Part shown: in pieces, positions 1 to 5,035 of the stretch | How positions within the stretch are numbered: position 1 is the first letter of the stretch | How the letters are laid out: each line of letters begins with the position of its first letter | Origin: an uncultured Ruminococcus sp. | GTDB taxonomy: Bacteria > Bacillota > Clostridia > Oscillospirales > Acutalibacteraceae | Reading direction: 5' to 3' | DNA: 5,035 bases | Assembly: GCA_902797525.1 (NCBI GenBank) | Contig: CADBSZ010000222.1 | Coordinates: 1 to 5,035 of the forward strand | The notes under the pieces: generated by a model | The model's database searches: none | Seen by the model: the letters and a program-made list of their open reading frames with translations, nothing else | Told to the model about the DNA's origin: nothing | Made by a program: the position numbers and the translations under genes

Positions 1-977
1 ACTACAATATTATCAACATCGACGCGCTGACCTATGCCGGCAACCTCGACAACCTCAGGGACGTCGAAAACGATCCGCGCTATACCTTTATTAAGACCGA
101 CATTCGCGACCGCGCGGCGCTCGTGGACATTTTTGAAAAATACGACATCGACACCGTTGTCAACTTTGCGGCGGAGTCGCACGTTGACCGTTCCATCACC
201 GAGCCGGAAATCTTTTTGACCACCAACGTCATCGGCACCCAAACCCTGCTCGACGTTGCCAAGAGCTTCTGGAAGGTCGCGCCCGACGACAAGTATTCGC
301 GCGAATACAAGGACGGCGTTAAATATTTGCAGGTTTCCACCGACGAGGTTTACGGTGCGCTCGGCAAAACAGGAATGTTCAAGGAAACCACGCCGCTTTC
401 TCCCAACAGCCCCTATTCGGCTTCCAAGGCGAGTGCGGACATGGTGGTGCGCGCGTATCACGAAACCTTCGGCATGCCCGTCAACATCACGCGCTGCTCC
501 AACAACTACGGTCCCTATCAGTTCCCCGAAAAGCTGATTCCGCTGATGATTAACAACTGCAAGGCGGACAAACAGCTTCCCGTTTACGGCGACGGCATGC
601 AAATCCGCGACTGGCTGCATGTTTCCGACCACTGCAACGCGATTGACACCGTTCTGCACAAGGGCGTTGTCGGCGAGGTTTACAATATCGGCGGTAACAA
701 CGAAAAGGCGAACATTGAAATCGTCAAGCTGATTATTAAAACTCTCGGCAAGAGCGAGGATTTGATTAAGTATGTTAAGGACCGTCCCGGCCACGACAGA
801 CGCTACGCGATTGACAACACCAAAATCACCACACAGCTCGGATGGGCTCCCAAATATACCTTTGAGCAGGGTATCGCCGAAACCATCGAGTGGTATCTTG
901 CCAACGAGGAATGGATGACCAAAATCACCTCCGGCGATTACATGAACTACTACGAGAACATGTATCAAAAAGCCTGA
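1..977 (+). CDS. rfbB: dTDP-glucose 4,6-dehydratase, 5'-truncated by window edge
   Basis: This enzyme converts dTDP-glucose to dTDP-4-keto-6-deoxyglucose, the second step of dTDP-L-rhamnose synthesis. It is a cytoplasmic, NAD-dependent short-chain dehydrogenase/reductase of the extended type. The reading frame is open from base 3 to the TGA at 975-977 and gives 324 residues. About 30 N-terminal residues, including the glycine-rich NAD loop, lie outside the window. Visible family marks, numbered in the partial protein, are DALTYAGNL near the start, AAESHVDRSI (56-65), the catalytic T-D-E of STDEVYG (113-115), the YSASK motif (Tyr138, Lys142), and TRCSNNYGPYQFPEKLIP downstream of it. The C-terminal half has the sugar-nucleotide-binding features RDWLHVSDHC and RPGHDRRYAID. 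A GTG at 123 could be mistaken for a start, but homologous sequence continues upstream of it. A terminator follows directly, so this is probably the last gene of a rhamnose or surface-polysaccharide operon. The frame looks intact. Confidence 0.95.
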   Translation, partial: YNIINIDALTYAGNLDNLRDVENDPRYTFIKTDIRDRAALVDIFEKYDIDTVVNFAAESHVDRSITEPEIFLTTNVIGTQTLLDVAKSFWKVAPDDKYSREYKDGVKYLQVSTDEVYGALGKTGMFKETTPLSPNSPYSASKASADMVVRAYHETFGMPVNITRCSNNYGPYQFPEKLIPLMINNCKADKQLPVYGDGMQIRDWLHVSDHCNAIDTVLHKGVVGEVYNIGGNNEKANIEIVKLIIKTLGKSEDLIKYVKDRPGHDRRYAIDNTKITTQLGWAPKYTFEQGIAETIEWYLANEEWMTKITSGDYMNYYENMYQKA

Positions 978-1022
978 TTGCGTGGTTCGCGGCTTAGCGT
1001 AAACATTTTGATAAACAAAAGA

Positions 1023-1076
1023 ATCGGCGCACCGACATCAATCGGTGCGCCGATATTGTTTCATTCGTTTTTTAAC
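1023..1076. terminator. Bidirectional intrinsic terminator between convergent genes
   Basis: A perfect 13-bp inverted repeat (ATCGGCGCACCGA at 1023-1035, its complement at 1042-1054) encloses a 6-nt CATCAA loop. On the + strand it is followed by a T-rich stretch ending in TTTTTT near 1069-1074, suited to stopping rfbB. Read on the - strand, the hairpin is followed by TTCTTTTGTTTATC (bases 1022 down to about 1009), also U-rich. It sits 46 nt after the rfbB stop and about 40 nt after the stop of the helix-turn-helix gene, so it probably ends both transcripts. Confidence 0.88.
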
Positions 1077-1095
1077 GGTTCACTGACCGCTGCCT

Positions 1096-1308
1096 CTATT
1101 CCTCTGCCGCGTATTCCAACAAATCGCCCGGCTGGCAGTGCAGCGCTTCACAAATGGCAATCAGGGTTGAAAACCTGACGGCGCTGACATGCCCGTTTTT
1201 CAACTTTGACAAATTGACATTGGCAATTCCCACCTGCTCGGCCAGCTCGTTGAGCCCGATTTTGCGGTCTGCCATCACGCGGTCAAGGCGTACAATAATT
1301 TTTCCCAT
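1096..1308 (-). CDS. Small Cro/C1-type helix-turn-helix regulator (YozG-like)
   Basis: This is a 70-residue protein that is almost entirely one XRE/Cro-type DNA-binding domain. The helix-turn-helix is visible as NELAEQVGIANVNLSKLKNG (about residues 20-39). It is followed by RFSTLIAICEALHCQPGDLLEY, the typical third part of this fold and of the YozG-like group. The N-terminal MGKIIVRLDRVMADRK is also typical. There is no ligand or oligomerisation domain. The ATG is preceded by TAAGGAG with a 5-nt spacer, and the SD overlaps the stop codon of the upstream DUF2975 gene, so the two are co-transcribed and probably translationally coupled. Proteins of this group are very often encoded next to DUF2975 membrane proteins. 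I infer that it represses its own operon through the inverted repeats around 2028-2101. The target is not proven by the sequence. Confidence 0.92.
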   Translation of the reverse strand: MGKIIVRLDRVMADRKIGLNELAEQVGIANVNLSKLKNGHVSAVRFSTLIAICEALHCQPGDLLEYAAEE

Positions 1309-1313
1309 ACGCT

Positions 1314-1320
1314 CTCCTTA
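1314..1320 (-). promoter_or_regulatory. Shine-Dalgarno of the HTH gene overlapping the DUF2975 stop codon
   Basis: On the - strand the sequence is TAAGGAG: the TAA (1318-1320) ends the membrane-protein gene and AAGGAG is the ribosome-binding site for the ATG at 1306-1308, 5 nt further on. The arrangement fixes the start of the regulator and suggests that ribosomes finishing the first gene feed the second. Confidence 0.85.
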
Positions 1321-2004
1321 AACGGTTTCGTCATACTGCTTTTGCAGCATGGTGCCGTATTTGAAAACCATGGTCAGCACAAAGATAATGACCACAAAGC
1401 CAACGGTCACCAGGTCAATGCCGCCGCCAAAGGAGAACACGCCCTCAAAAATGCCGCTCATCACGCCGTCCGCCAGCGAGGACACCGCCATGGTGGGAAT
1501 CAGCGCAATTGCGAACGTGCGCATGGCTTTGACAACCGCGTCACAGAAGGGTGAATCGCACAGCATAAACTGCTTCATCAGCGCTTTCAGGAAGAACAGC
1601 GCCACCACAATCGCGGCGATTTTAATCATGCCGGTCACAATGAGCTTCAGCGCGTCCCACAGGTCGTAGTGAACCCGGTTGGTGTCGGCGTCGATGTTGA
1701 ACACGCCGTTTTCGTCAAGCTTCATTTTCAGGTTTTCCTCGTCAACCTTGCCCAGTTTGATGTTGATGTCGCCTGCCTTGGCGGATATCTCACCCTTGTC
1801 AATGCCAAAGTAGTTCGCGTCTACTTTGATGTCCGCTTTGCCGGATACGTCGGCAGTAACGCTCTCCTTGGGAACCGCCGCCACAATGACGCCGCCGAGG
1901 AGCATAAAGCCCTCCGCCACGAGCAGGAGCACAATGATGATGGTGGTAATGATTTTTCCTACCTTGCCGAACACATTGATTTTACGTTTAATTGAATTGT
2001 CCAT
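1318..2004 (-). CDS. DUF2975-family membrane protein
   Basis: This is a 228-residue integral membrane protein of unknown biochemical function. The predicted membrane segments are about residues 18-44, 119-142, 161-178 and 196-214. The DUF2975 resemblance lies in the C-terminal half: the region after TM2 with DSPFCDAVVKAMRTFAI, and a last helix ending FKYGTMLQKQYDETV, which matches the family's usual '(F)(K/R)xGxxLQxxxDxTV' tail. Between TM1 and TM2 is a charged stretch of about 75 residues (45-118) rich in Asp and Lys with alternating hydrophobics (ADIKVDANYF, GDINIKLGKV, NLKMKLDENG), which looks like short beta strands exposed outside the membrane. I chose the ATG at 2002-2004 because GGAGGTT lies 5 nt upstream; a TTG at 2014-2016 would overlap that SD. 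The HTH gene follows after 9 nt. The pair may sense an envelope state, but this is inference. Confidence 0.85.
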   Translation of the reverse strand: MDNSIKRKINVFGKVGKIITTIIIVLLLVAEGFMLLGGVIVAAVPKESVTADVSGKADIKVDANYFGIDKGEISAKAGDINIKLGKVDEENLKMKLDENGVFNIDADTNRVHYDLWDALKLIVTGMIKIAAIVVALFFLKALMKQFMLCDSPFCDAVVKAMRTFAIALIPTMAVSSLADGVMSGIFEGVFSFGGGIDLVTVGFVVIIFVLTMVFKYGTMLQKQYDETV

Positions 2005-2009
2005 GTTAA

Positions 2010-2014
2010 CCTCC
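2010..2014 (-). promoter_or_regulatory. Shine-Dalgarno that fixes the DUF2975 start
   Basis: GGAGG on the - strand, followed by TTAAC and ATG. It is a strong site and rules out the alternative TTG start at 2014-2016, whose codons would run through it. Confidence 0.85.
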
Positions 2015-2027
2015 AAAGATAAAATAA

Positions 2028-2044
2028 TTAACGTAATACGTTAA
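2028..2044. promoter_or_regulatory. Operator-like 17-bp palindrome (O1) over the transcription start
   Basis: TTAACGTAATACGTTAA is a perfect inverted repeat of two 8-bp arms around one central base. It begins 4 nt downstream of the -10 box of the DUF2975 promoter and covers the expected +1, the classic place for a repressor site. The natural candidate ligand is the operon's own Cro/C1-type regulator. Confidence 0.72.
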
Positions 2045-2048
2045 ATGC

Positions 2049-2077
2049 AGTATAACACGCCGATTTGCTTTTGTCAA
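2049..2077 (-). promoter_or_regulatory. Sigma-A promoter of the DUF2975-HTH operon
   Basis: On the - strand a consensus -35 TTGACA (2072-2077) is separated by exactly 17 nt from the -10 TATACT (2049-2054). Transcription should start near 2042, giving a leader of roughly 38 nt before the ATG at 2004. The sequence is close to consensus, so the promoter should be strong unless repressed. Confidence 0.88.
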
Positions 2078-2084
2078 TATAATT

Positions 2085-2101
2085 TTAACGAAAAACGTAA
2101 A
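2085..2101. promoter_or_regulatory. Second operator-like repeat (O2) upstream of the -35
   Basis: TTAACGAAAAACGTAAA matches the palindrome at 2028-2044 at 14 of 17 positions, including TTAACG, the 4-nt gap and ACGT. It lies 7 nt upstream of the -35 box. The two site centres (2036 and 2093) are 57 bp apart. It is less symmetric than the first site, so it may be a weaker site for the same protein. Confidence 0.6.
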
Positions 2102-2103
2102 AT

Positions 2104-2143
2104 ATTTTATAAAAGAAAGAGGAGCGCCCTAAGGGGCGCCCCT
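2104..2143 (-). terminator. Intrinsic terminator of mrp
   Basis: On the - strand AGGGGCGCCC (2134-2143), loop CTTA and GGGCGCTCCT (2120-2129) form a 10-bp stem with a single G-U pair. It is followed by the U-rich tail CTTTCTTTTAT. It begins about 20 nt after the mrp stop and separates mrp from the DUF2975 promoter immediately downstream. Confidence 0.88.
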
Positions 2144-2163
2144 AATCAACTCTTACGCTGTAT

Positions 2164-2976
2164 TCAGAGGGTTTCCAAAAAATCAGCCGCTTCGTCCAAA
2201 TAGCTGCCCTCAAACATTTCCACCTTGCCTGCGTCCACCTTGGCGGCGAGGTCGGGATCGATGGGAAGCTTGGCGAGCACGCGCGTGTTGTACTTTTCCG
2301 CGATCTCGTCCACCTTGCTGTCTCCGAACACACTGTGCCGCTTGCCGCACTCGGGGCACTCAAAGTAGCTCATGTTCTCAACAATACCCAGCACGGGAAC
2401 CTTCATCATCTCCGCCATTTTCACCGCTTTTTCGACAATCATGCCGACAAGCTCCTGCGGCGACGCGACGACGATAATGCCGTCGAGCGGAATGCTTTGA
2501 AACACCGTCAGCGGAATGTCGCCCGTTCCCGGAGGCATGTCCACAAACATATAGTCAATTTCGTTCCACAGCACATCCGACCAAAACTGCTTGACGGTGC
2601 CGGTAATCATCGGCGCGCGCCAAATGACCGGGTCGGTGTCGTTTTTGAGCAGCAGATTGACGGACATCATGTCAATGCCGGTTTCGCTGCGCGCAGGCAA
2701 AATGCCCAGCTCGTTGCCGACTGCCTTTTTGGTGACGCCGAACGCCTTGGGAATCGACGGGCCGGTGATGTCTGCGTCCAAAATAGCGGTGCGCTTGCCG
2801 CGGCGGTTCTCGGTGACTGCCAGCAGCGAGGTAACCAGGCTTTTGCCGACGCCGCCCTTGCCCGAAACAACGCCGATTACGTGGTGAACGGTGCTGAATT
2901 CATTTAGCTTTTCGTGTAAATCCTGCTCGCTGCCGCAGTTGCTGCTGCATGACGAGCAATCGTGATTACAACCCAT
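2164..2976 (-). CDS. mrp: Mrp/NBP35-type Fe-S cluster carrier ATPase
   Basis: This 270-residue cytoplasmic P-loop ATPase of the Mrp/ApbC/Nbp35 group is thought to bind and hand over Fe-S clusters to target proteins. The deviant Walker A SGKGGVGKS spans 38-46 with the signature Lys40; DADITGPS is at 67-74; the Walker B-like VDMPPGTGD ends at 153; SPQELVG is at 172-178. ENMSYFECPECGK carries the conserved CxxC (Cys207, Cys210) that bridges a cluster in the dimer. The N-terminus adds C3, C7, C10 and C14 (CxxxCxxCxxxC), as in many clostridial members, a probable extra cluster or metal site. There is no N-terminal MIP18/DUF59 domain. I chose the ATG at 2974-2976 because AGAGGT lies 8 nt upstream; an in-frame extension to 3042 would run through the promoter and lacks family similarity. 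The gene appears to be monocistronic, with its own promoter and terminator. Confidence 0.95.
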   Translation of the reverse strand: MGCNHDCSSCSSNCGSEQDLHEKLNEFSTVHHVIGVVSGKGGVGKSLVTSLLAVTENRRGKRTAILDADITGPSIPKAFGVTKKAVGNELGILPARSETGIDMMSVNLLLKNDTDPVIWRAPMITGTVKQFWSDVLWNEIDYMFVDMPPGTGDIPLTVFQSIPLDGIIVVASPQELVGMIVEKAVKMAEMMKVPVLGIVENMSYFECPECGKRHSVFGDSKVDEIAEKYNTRVLAKLPIDPDLAAKVDAGKVEMFEGSYLDEAADFLETL

Positions 2977-2984
2977 ATTGCAAT

Positions 2985-2990
2985 ACCTCT
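2985..2990 (-). promoter_or_regulatory. Shine-Dalgarno that fixes the mrp start
   Basis: AGAGGT on the - strand, 8 nt before the ATG of MGCNHDC. It supports the 270-residue form of the protein over longer readings. Confidence 0.7.
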
Positions 2991-3007
2991 TTTCATAATG
3001 TTCTAAT

Positions 3008-3036
3008 AGTATAGCACGAAACTCAAAGGATAGCAA
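3008..3036 (-). promoter_or_regulatory. Extended -10 promoter of mrp
   Basis: On the - strand TGCTATACT carries an extended -10 (TGn plus TATACT at 3008-3013). A weak -35, TTGCTA (3031-3036, 4 of 6 consensus bases), sits at the ideal 17-nt distance. The -35 lies inside the last codons of the YolD-like gene and the -10 lies just past its stop. The expected start near 3001 gives a leader of about 25 nt. Confidence 0.7.
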
Positions 3037-3418
3037 GGGCAAAAATGTCGTCGATGGCGATTGCGGTTTTGTCGGTGAAAATCACCTCGCGCAACACCGC
3101 GTCAACGCGCCGCACCTCACCCTCAAAATCAATCAGCGCGCCGCCCGGCTTTGCGCCGTCGGGCATAAAACAGGTCAGGGCAACGCGCGGATGGGCGGCG
3201 GTTTTGATTAATCTGTTTAGGGTGTCGTTAATTTGCCGTGCCTGCTCGGCGCTCACAACGGGACGGCTGTCGGTCAGGCGCGCGGTTTCCGCGATTTGAC
3301 CGTCAAAGCCCGTCAGCGCCGCAAAGGGCGCAAACTGCGCTGCACGCTCCAAAATCGGCATGCGTGCGCGCCGCGCCGGCTGAGGATGCGGCAGGTTGAT
3401 GATGTCGTTATAATTCAT
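3023..3418 (-). CDS. YolD-like protein, partner of the Y-family polymerase
   Basis: This 131-residue soluble protein of the YolD-like family is commonly encoded beside UvrX/DinB-type polymerases in Firmicutes. Its biochemical role is not established. Recognisable parts are the N-terminal YNDIINLPHP (3-12), the block MPILERAAQFAPFAALTGFD (20-39) and a C-terminal beta-rich part, FEGEVRRVDAVLREVIFTD, followed by IAIDDI, typical of the family. I chose the ATG at 3416-3418 because the conserved sequence starts there. A GTG at 3482-3484 would add 22 residues (MCFGCQNV...) that do not look like the family. Neither start has a visible Shine-Dalgarno. The gene follows the polymerase stop by 72 nt with no terminator between them, so co-transcription is likely. 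Its end overlaps the mrp promoter. Confidence 0.85.
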   Translation of the reverse strand: MNYNDIINLPHPQPARRARMPILERAAQFAPFAALTGFDGQIAETARLTDSRPVVSAEQARQINDTLNRLIKTAAHPRVALTCFMPDGAKPGGALIDFEGEVRRVDAVLREVIFTDKTAIAIDDIFALAIL

Positions 3419-3490
3419 GGGAGTTAAAAACGGAAAATAGAAAATGATGTGTGTTCCAAAGACGTTCTGACAGCCGAAGCACACGGCCGG
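3419..3490 (-). other. Spacer between polymerase and YolD-like genes
   Basis: This 72-nt gap has no terminator and no recognisable promoter or Shine-Dalgarno. On the - strand GTGTGCTTC and GGAACACAC (arms about 3476-3484 and 3449-3457) could pair with one mismatch and one G-U into a weak hairpin around an 18-nt loop, without a U-tract. The spacer may simply be leader sequence within the operon. Confidence 0.4.
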
Positions 3491-4972
3491 TTATGCACGG
3501 TGACCGCCGATTTGGCGGTTTCGCTCGATGGCGGTGGCACCTTCTTTAAAATTCATGCCCTTTAGCACGGCGTTTTTGCCGAACCGCGCGCGCAGCCCCA
3601 GAATCGTGTGCTGAATACTGCGCTCGCGCTGTTCGTGCTCATCGGAATCATCTCCGCCGGCAGGCGCGTCAAACAAGCTGAGCTGTTCGCTTTTTTGCGA
3701 TACATCCAGCCCGCGCTCCGGCACCGTGTGGTTTGCCACCACATACATCCGCCGCACCAAAAGCGACGGGTTGGCAATACGGTCGAAGAGCCGCAGCACC
3801 GCGGCGGTGATTTTTTCGGTGGACGCGGTAAAACAGCCGATGTTTTCGCTGCCGTGCGCCTGCTTTGGCGTTGCCCTGCCGTAGTAGTCGAGCTTTACCT
3901 CGCCGCGATATTCCTCGCGCCGTTTGGGGTCGCTCAGGTTTTGAATGTCATAGCCGACAGTCAGCACCATCTGGTCAGTCAGCAGCCCTTTTCGCAGTAC
4001 GTCCAGCGACAGCGAATCCGCCATTTCCTGCACAATCAGCCGCGCCTTGTCAAAGCTGTAAGGCTCGCTGAGCACTTGCCCCAAGCTCAGTGATTTGCTT
4101 CGGGGAGTGTACGCCTTGATTTCGCGCATGGTGCACGGCTCCCACCCCCAGGCGTGGTCAATCAGCAGCTCGGCGTTCACACCGAACAGTTGATACAGCA
4201 AATCCTCGTTGCACAGAGACATCCGCGCCACATCGCCCATGGTGAACATGCCGTAGCGCGCCAGACTGCGCGCATAGCCGCCGCCGATACGCCAAAAGTC
4301 CGTAATCGGACGGTGACTCCACAGCTGTTCGCGGTAGCTTTGCTCGTCCAGCTCGGCAATCCGAACGCCGTGTTCGTCCGGCTCCATGTGCTTTGCCACG
4401 ATGTCCATCGCGATTTTGCACAAATACAAATTGGTGCCGACGCCTGCGGTGGCGGTGATGCCGGTTTCGTTTAACACGTCGTGCACCATTTTGTCGGCAA
4501 GCTCGCGCGCGGTCATTTGGTAGGTTTTTAAATACCGCGACGCGTCGATAAACACCTCGTCCACCGAATAAACATGAATGTCCTCGGGCGCGATGTATTT
4601 CAGATAAATGCCGTATATGCGCGTGCTCACGCGCATATATTCCGCCATGCGCGGCGGCGCGACAACGTAGTCGAGCTTGTGCTCGGGGCGCTTTTGCAGG
4701 TCGCTGAGAAAATAGGATTTGTCGGTAAACGGTTTGCCTTTCAGGCGGCTGCGGCGCGCGGCGTTGATTTCAGCCACGCGCTGAACCACCTCGAACAGCC
4801 GCGCGCGCCCGGGAATGCCAAAGCTTTTCAGCGAGGGCGACACGGCAAGGCAGATGGTTTTTTCGGTGCGCGATTTGTCCGCGACGACTAAATTTGCGTC
4901 AAGCGGATCCAGTCCGCGCGCCACGCATTCCACCGATGCGTAAAAGGATTTTAAATCAATAGCAATATACAT
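3491..4972 (-). CDS. Y-family translesion DNA polymerase (UvrX/UmuC-like)
   Basis: This 493-residue error-prone polymerase copies damaged templates. The catalytic motifs are intact: MYIAIDLKSFYASVE with Asp6 and the Phe10/Tyr11 steric-gate region, and YSVDE with Asp138 and Glu139. A segment at about 65-105 (RRSRLKGKPFTDKSYFLSDL) is absent from E. coli DinB and typical of this clostridial group. Helix-hairpin-helix residues lie at about 222-250 (PITDFWRIGGGYARSLARYG), and the little-finger domain occupies roughly 330-425. QLSLF (430-434) is a canonical sliding-clamp-binding motif. The C-terminus (LRARFGKNAVLKGMNF, then ATAIERNRQIGGH) is a tail shared by this group. I chose the ATG at 4970-4972. 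A GTG at 5027-5029 would add 19 residues of unrelated-looking sequence but cannot be excluded. No Shine-Dalgarno is seen before the ATG. No LexA box is visible in the 63 nt upstream. Confidence 0.93.
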   Translation of the reverse strand: MYIAIDLKSFYASVECVARGLDPLDANLVVADKSRTEKTICLAVSPSLKSFGIPGRARLFEVVQRVAEINAARRSRLKGKPFTDKSYFLSDLQKRPEHKLDYVVAPPRMAEYMRVSTRIYGIYLKYIAPEDIHVYSVDEVFIDASRYLKTYQMTARELADKMVHDVLNETGITATAGVGTNLYLCKIAMDIVAKHMEPDEHGVRIAELDEQSYREQLWSHRPITDFWRIGGGYARSLARYGMFTMGDVARMSLCNEDLLYQLFGVNAELLIDHAWGWEPCTMREIKAYTPRSKSLSLGQVLSEPYSFDKARLIVQEMADSLSLDVLRKGLLTDQMVLTVGYDIQNLSDPKRREEYRGEVKLDYYGRATPKQAHGSENIGCFTASTEKITAAVLRLFDRIANPSLLVRRMYVVANHTVPERGLDVSQKSEQLSLFDAPAGGDDSDEHEQRERSIQHTILGLRARFGKNAVLKGMNFKEGATAIERNRQIGGHRA

Positions 4973-5035
4973 AACGTAAGCTGTGCATGGGCGCTGCGTT
5001 CGGTGCGCCTTTGGAACAATTGATTTCACAAAACG

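Noticed and set aside
978..1178. Open + strand frame directly after the rfbB stop
   Set aside because: It runs through the terminator hairpin and into the HTH gene on the other strand, and its product has no recognisable features.
1979..1991. Possible third operator half-site, TTTTACGTTTAA
   Set aside because: Only one arm matches and the partner arm is absent. It encodes the basic N-terminal residues IKRKI, so lysine and arginine codons explain it.
1669..1995. Open + strand frame opposite the DUF2975 gene (also 1349-1669)
   Set aside because: Antisense to a gene with a clear promoter, ribosome-binding site and membrane topology; no sign that it is expressed.
2335..2907. Open 190-codon frame on the + strand opposite mrp
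   Set aside because: It lies wholly antisense to a certain Mrp gene, its translation is rich in His/Arg/Asn with low-complexity character, and it has no family resemblance. It is a GC-bias shadow.
2977..3042. 22-residue N-terminal extension of Mrp
   Set aside because: It would be translated from DNA holding the extended -10 promoter and the Shine-Dalgarno for the ATG at 2976, and the family normally begins just before the cysteine cluster.
3443..3470. GAAC-containing stretch considered as a LexA site
   Set aside because: The GAAC words at about 3466 and 3454 are direct, not inverted, repeats and do not form a GAAC-N4-GTTC palindrome.
3503..3519. 6-bp hairpin ACCGCC-GATTT-GGCGGT near the end of the polymerase gene
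   Set aside because: It lies within the codons of the conserved RQIGG tail, has no U-tract on either side, and a stem this short in GC-rich coding DNA is expected by chance.
3608..4093. Open 161-codon + strand frame opposite the polymerase, plus similar ones at 4154-4474 and 4574-4891
   Set aside because: All are antisense to the intact polymerase and have no recognisable domains or matching Shine-Dalgarno sites.

Overview
The window holds six genes of a bacterial chromosome. It looks like a member of the Firmicutes, most likely class Clostridia and close to the Oscillospiraceae/Ruminococcaceae. Four things point there: an Mrp-type ATPase with a short cysteine-rich N-terminus, a UvrX-like Y-family polymerase next to a YolD-like gene, a DUF2975 membrane protein paired with a small YozG-type Cro/C1 regulator, and purine-rich Shine-Dalgarno sites. 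The assignment is by recognition of protein families, not by a search. Coding DNA is moderately GC-rich, while the control region near 2005-2119 is strongly AT-rich.

Layout. At the left edge the + strand carries most of rfbB (dTDP-glucose 4,6-dehydratase), cut off at its N-terminus. It ends at a strong, probably bidirectional hairpin terminator (1023-1054). All other genes lie on the - strand, in three transcription units when read from right to left. (1) A Y-family translesion DNA polymerase (3491-4972) is followed by a YolD-like small protein (3023-3418). (2) An Mrp/NBP35-type Fe-S scaffold ATPase (2164-2976) has its own extended -10 promoter at the end of the YolD-like gene and its own terminator (2104-2143). 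(3) A DUF2975 membrane protein (1318-2004) and a 70-residue helix-turn-helix regulator (1096-1308) form a tight pair that converges on rfbB.

How the genes work together. rfbB is probably the last gene of a dTDP-rhamnose/cell-surface sugar operon that lies to the left. The polymerase and YolD-like genes form a DNA-damage-tolerance pair. Mrp is a housekeeping Fe-S cluster gene. The DUF2975/HTH pair is a small membrane-protein-plus-regulator module. Its promoter (TTGACA, 17 nt, TATACT) is flanked by two related 17-bp inverted repeats, one over the expected transcription start and one just upstream of the -35, so the module is probably autoregulated. That promoter is the most interesting element here. 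I see no mobile element, CRISPR array, tRNA or rRNA, and no clear evidence of a wholly new system. No stretch longer than 300 bases lacks a gene.
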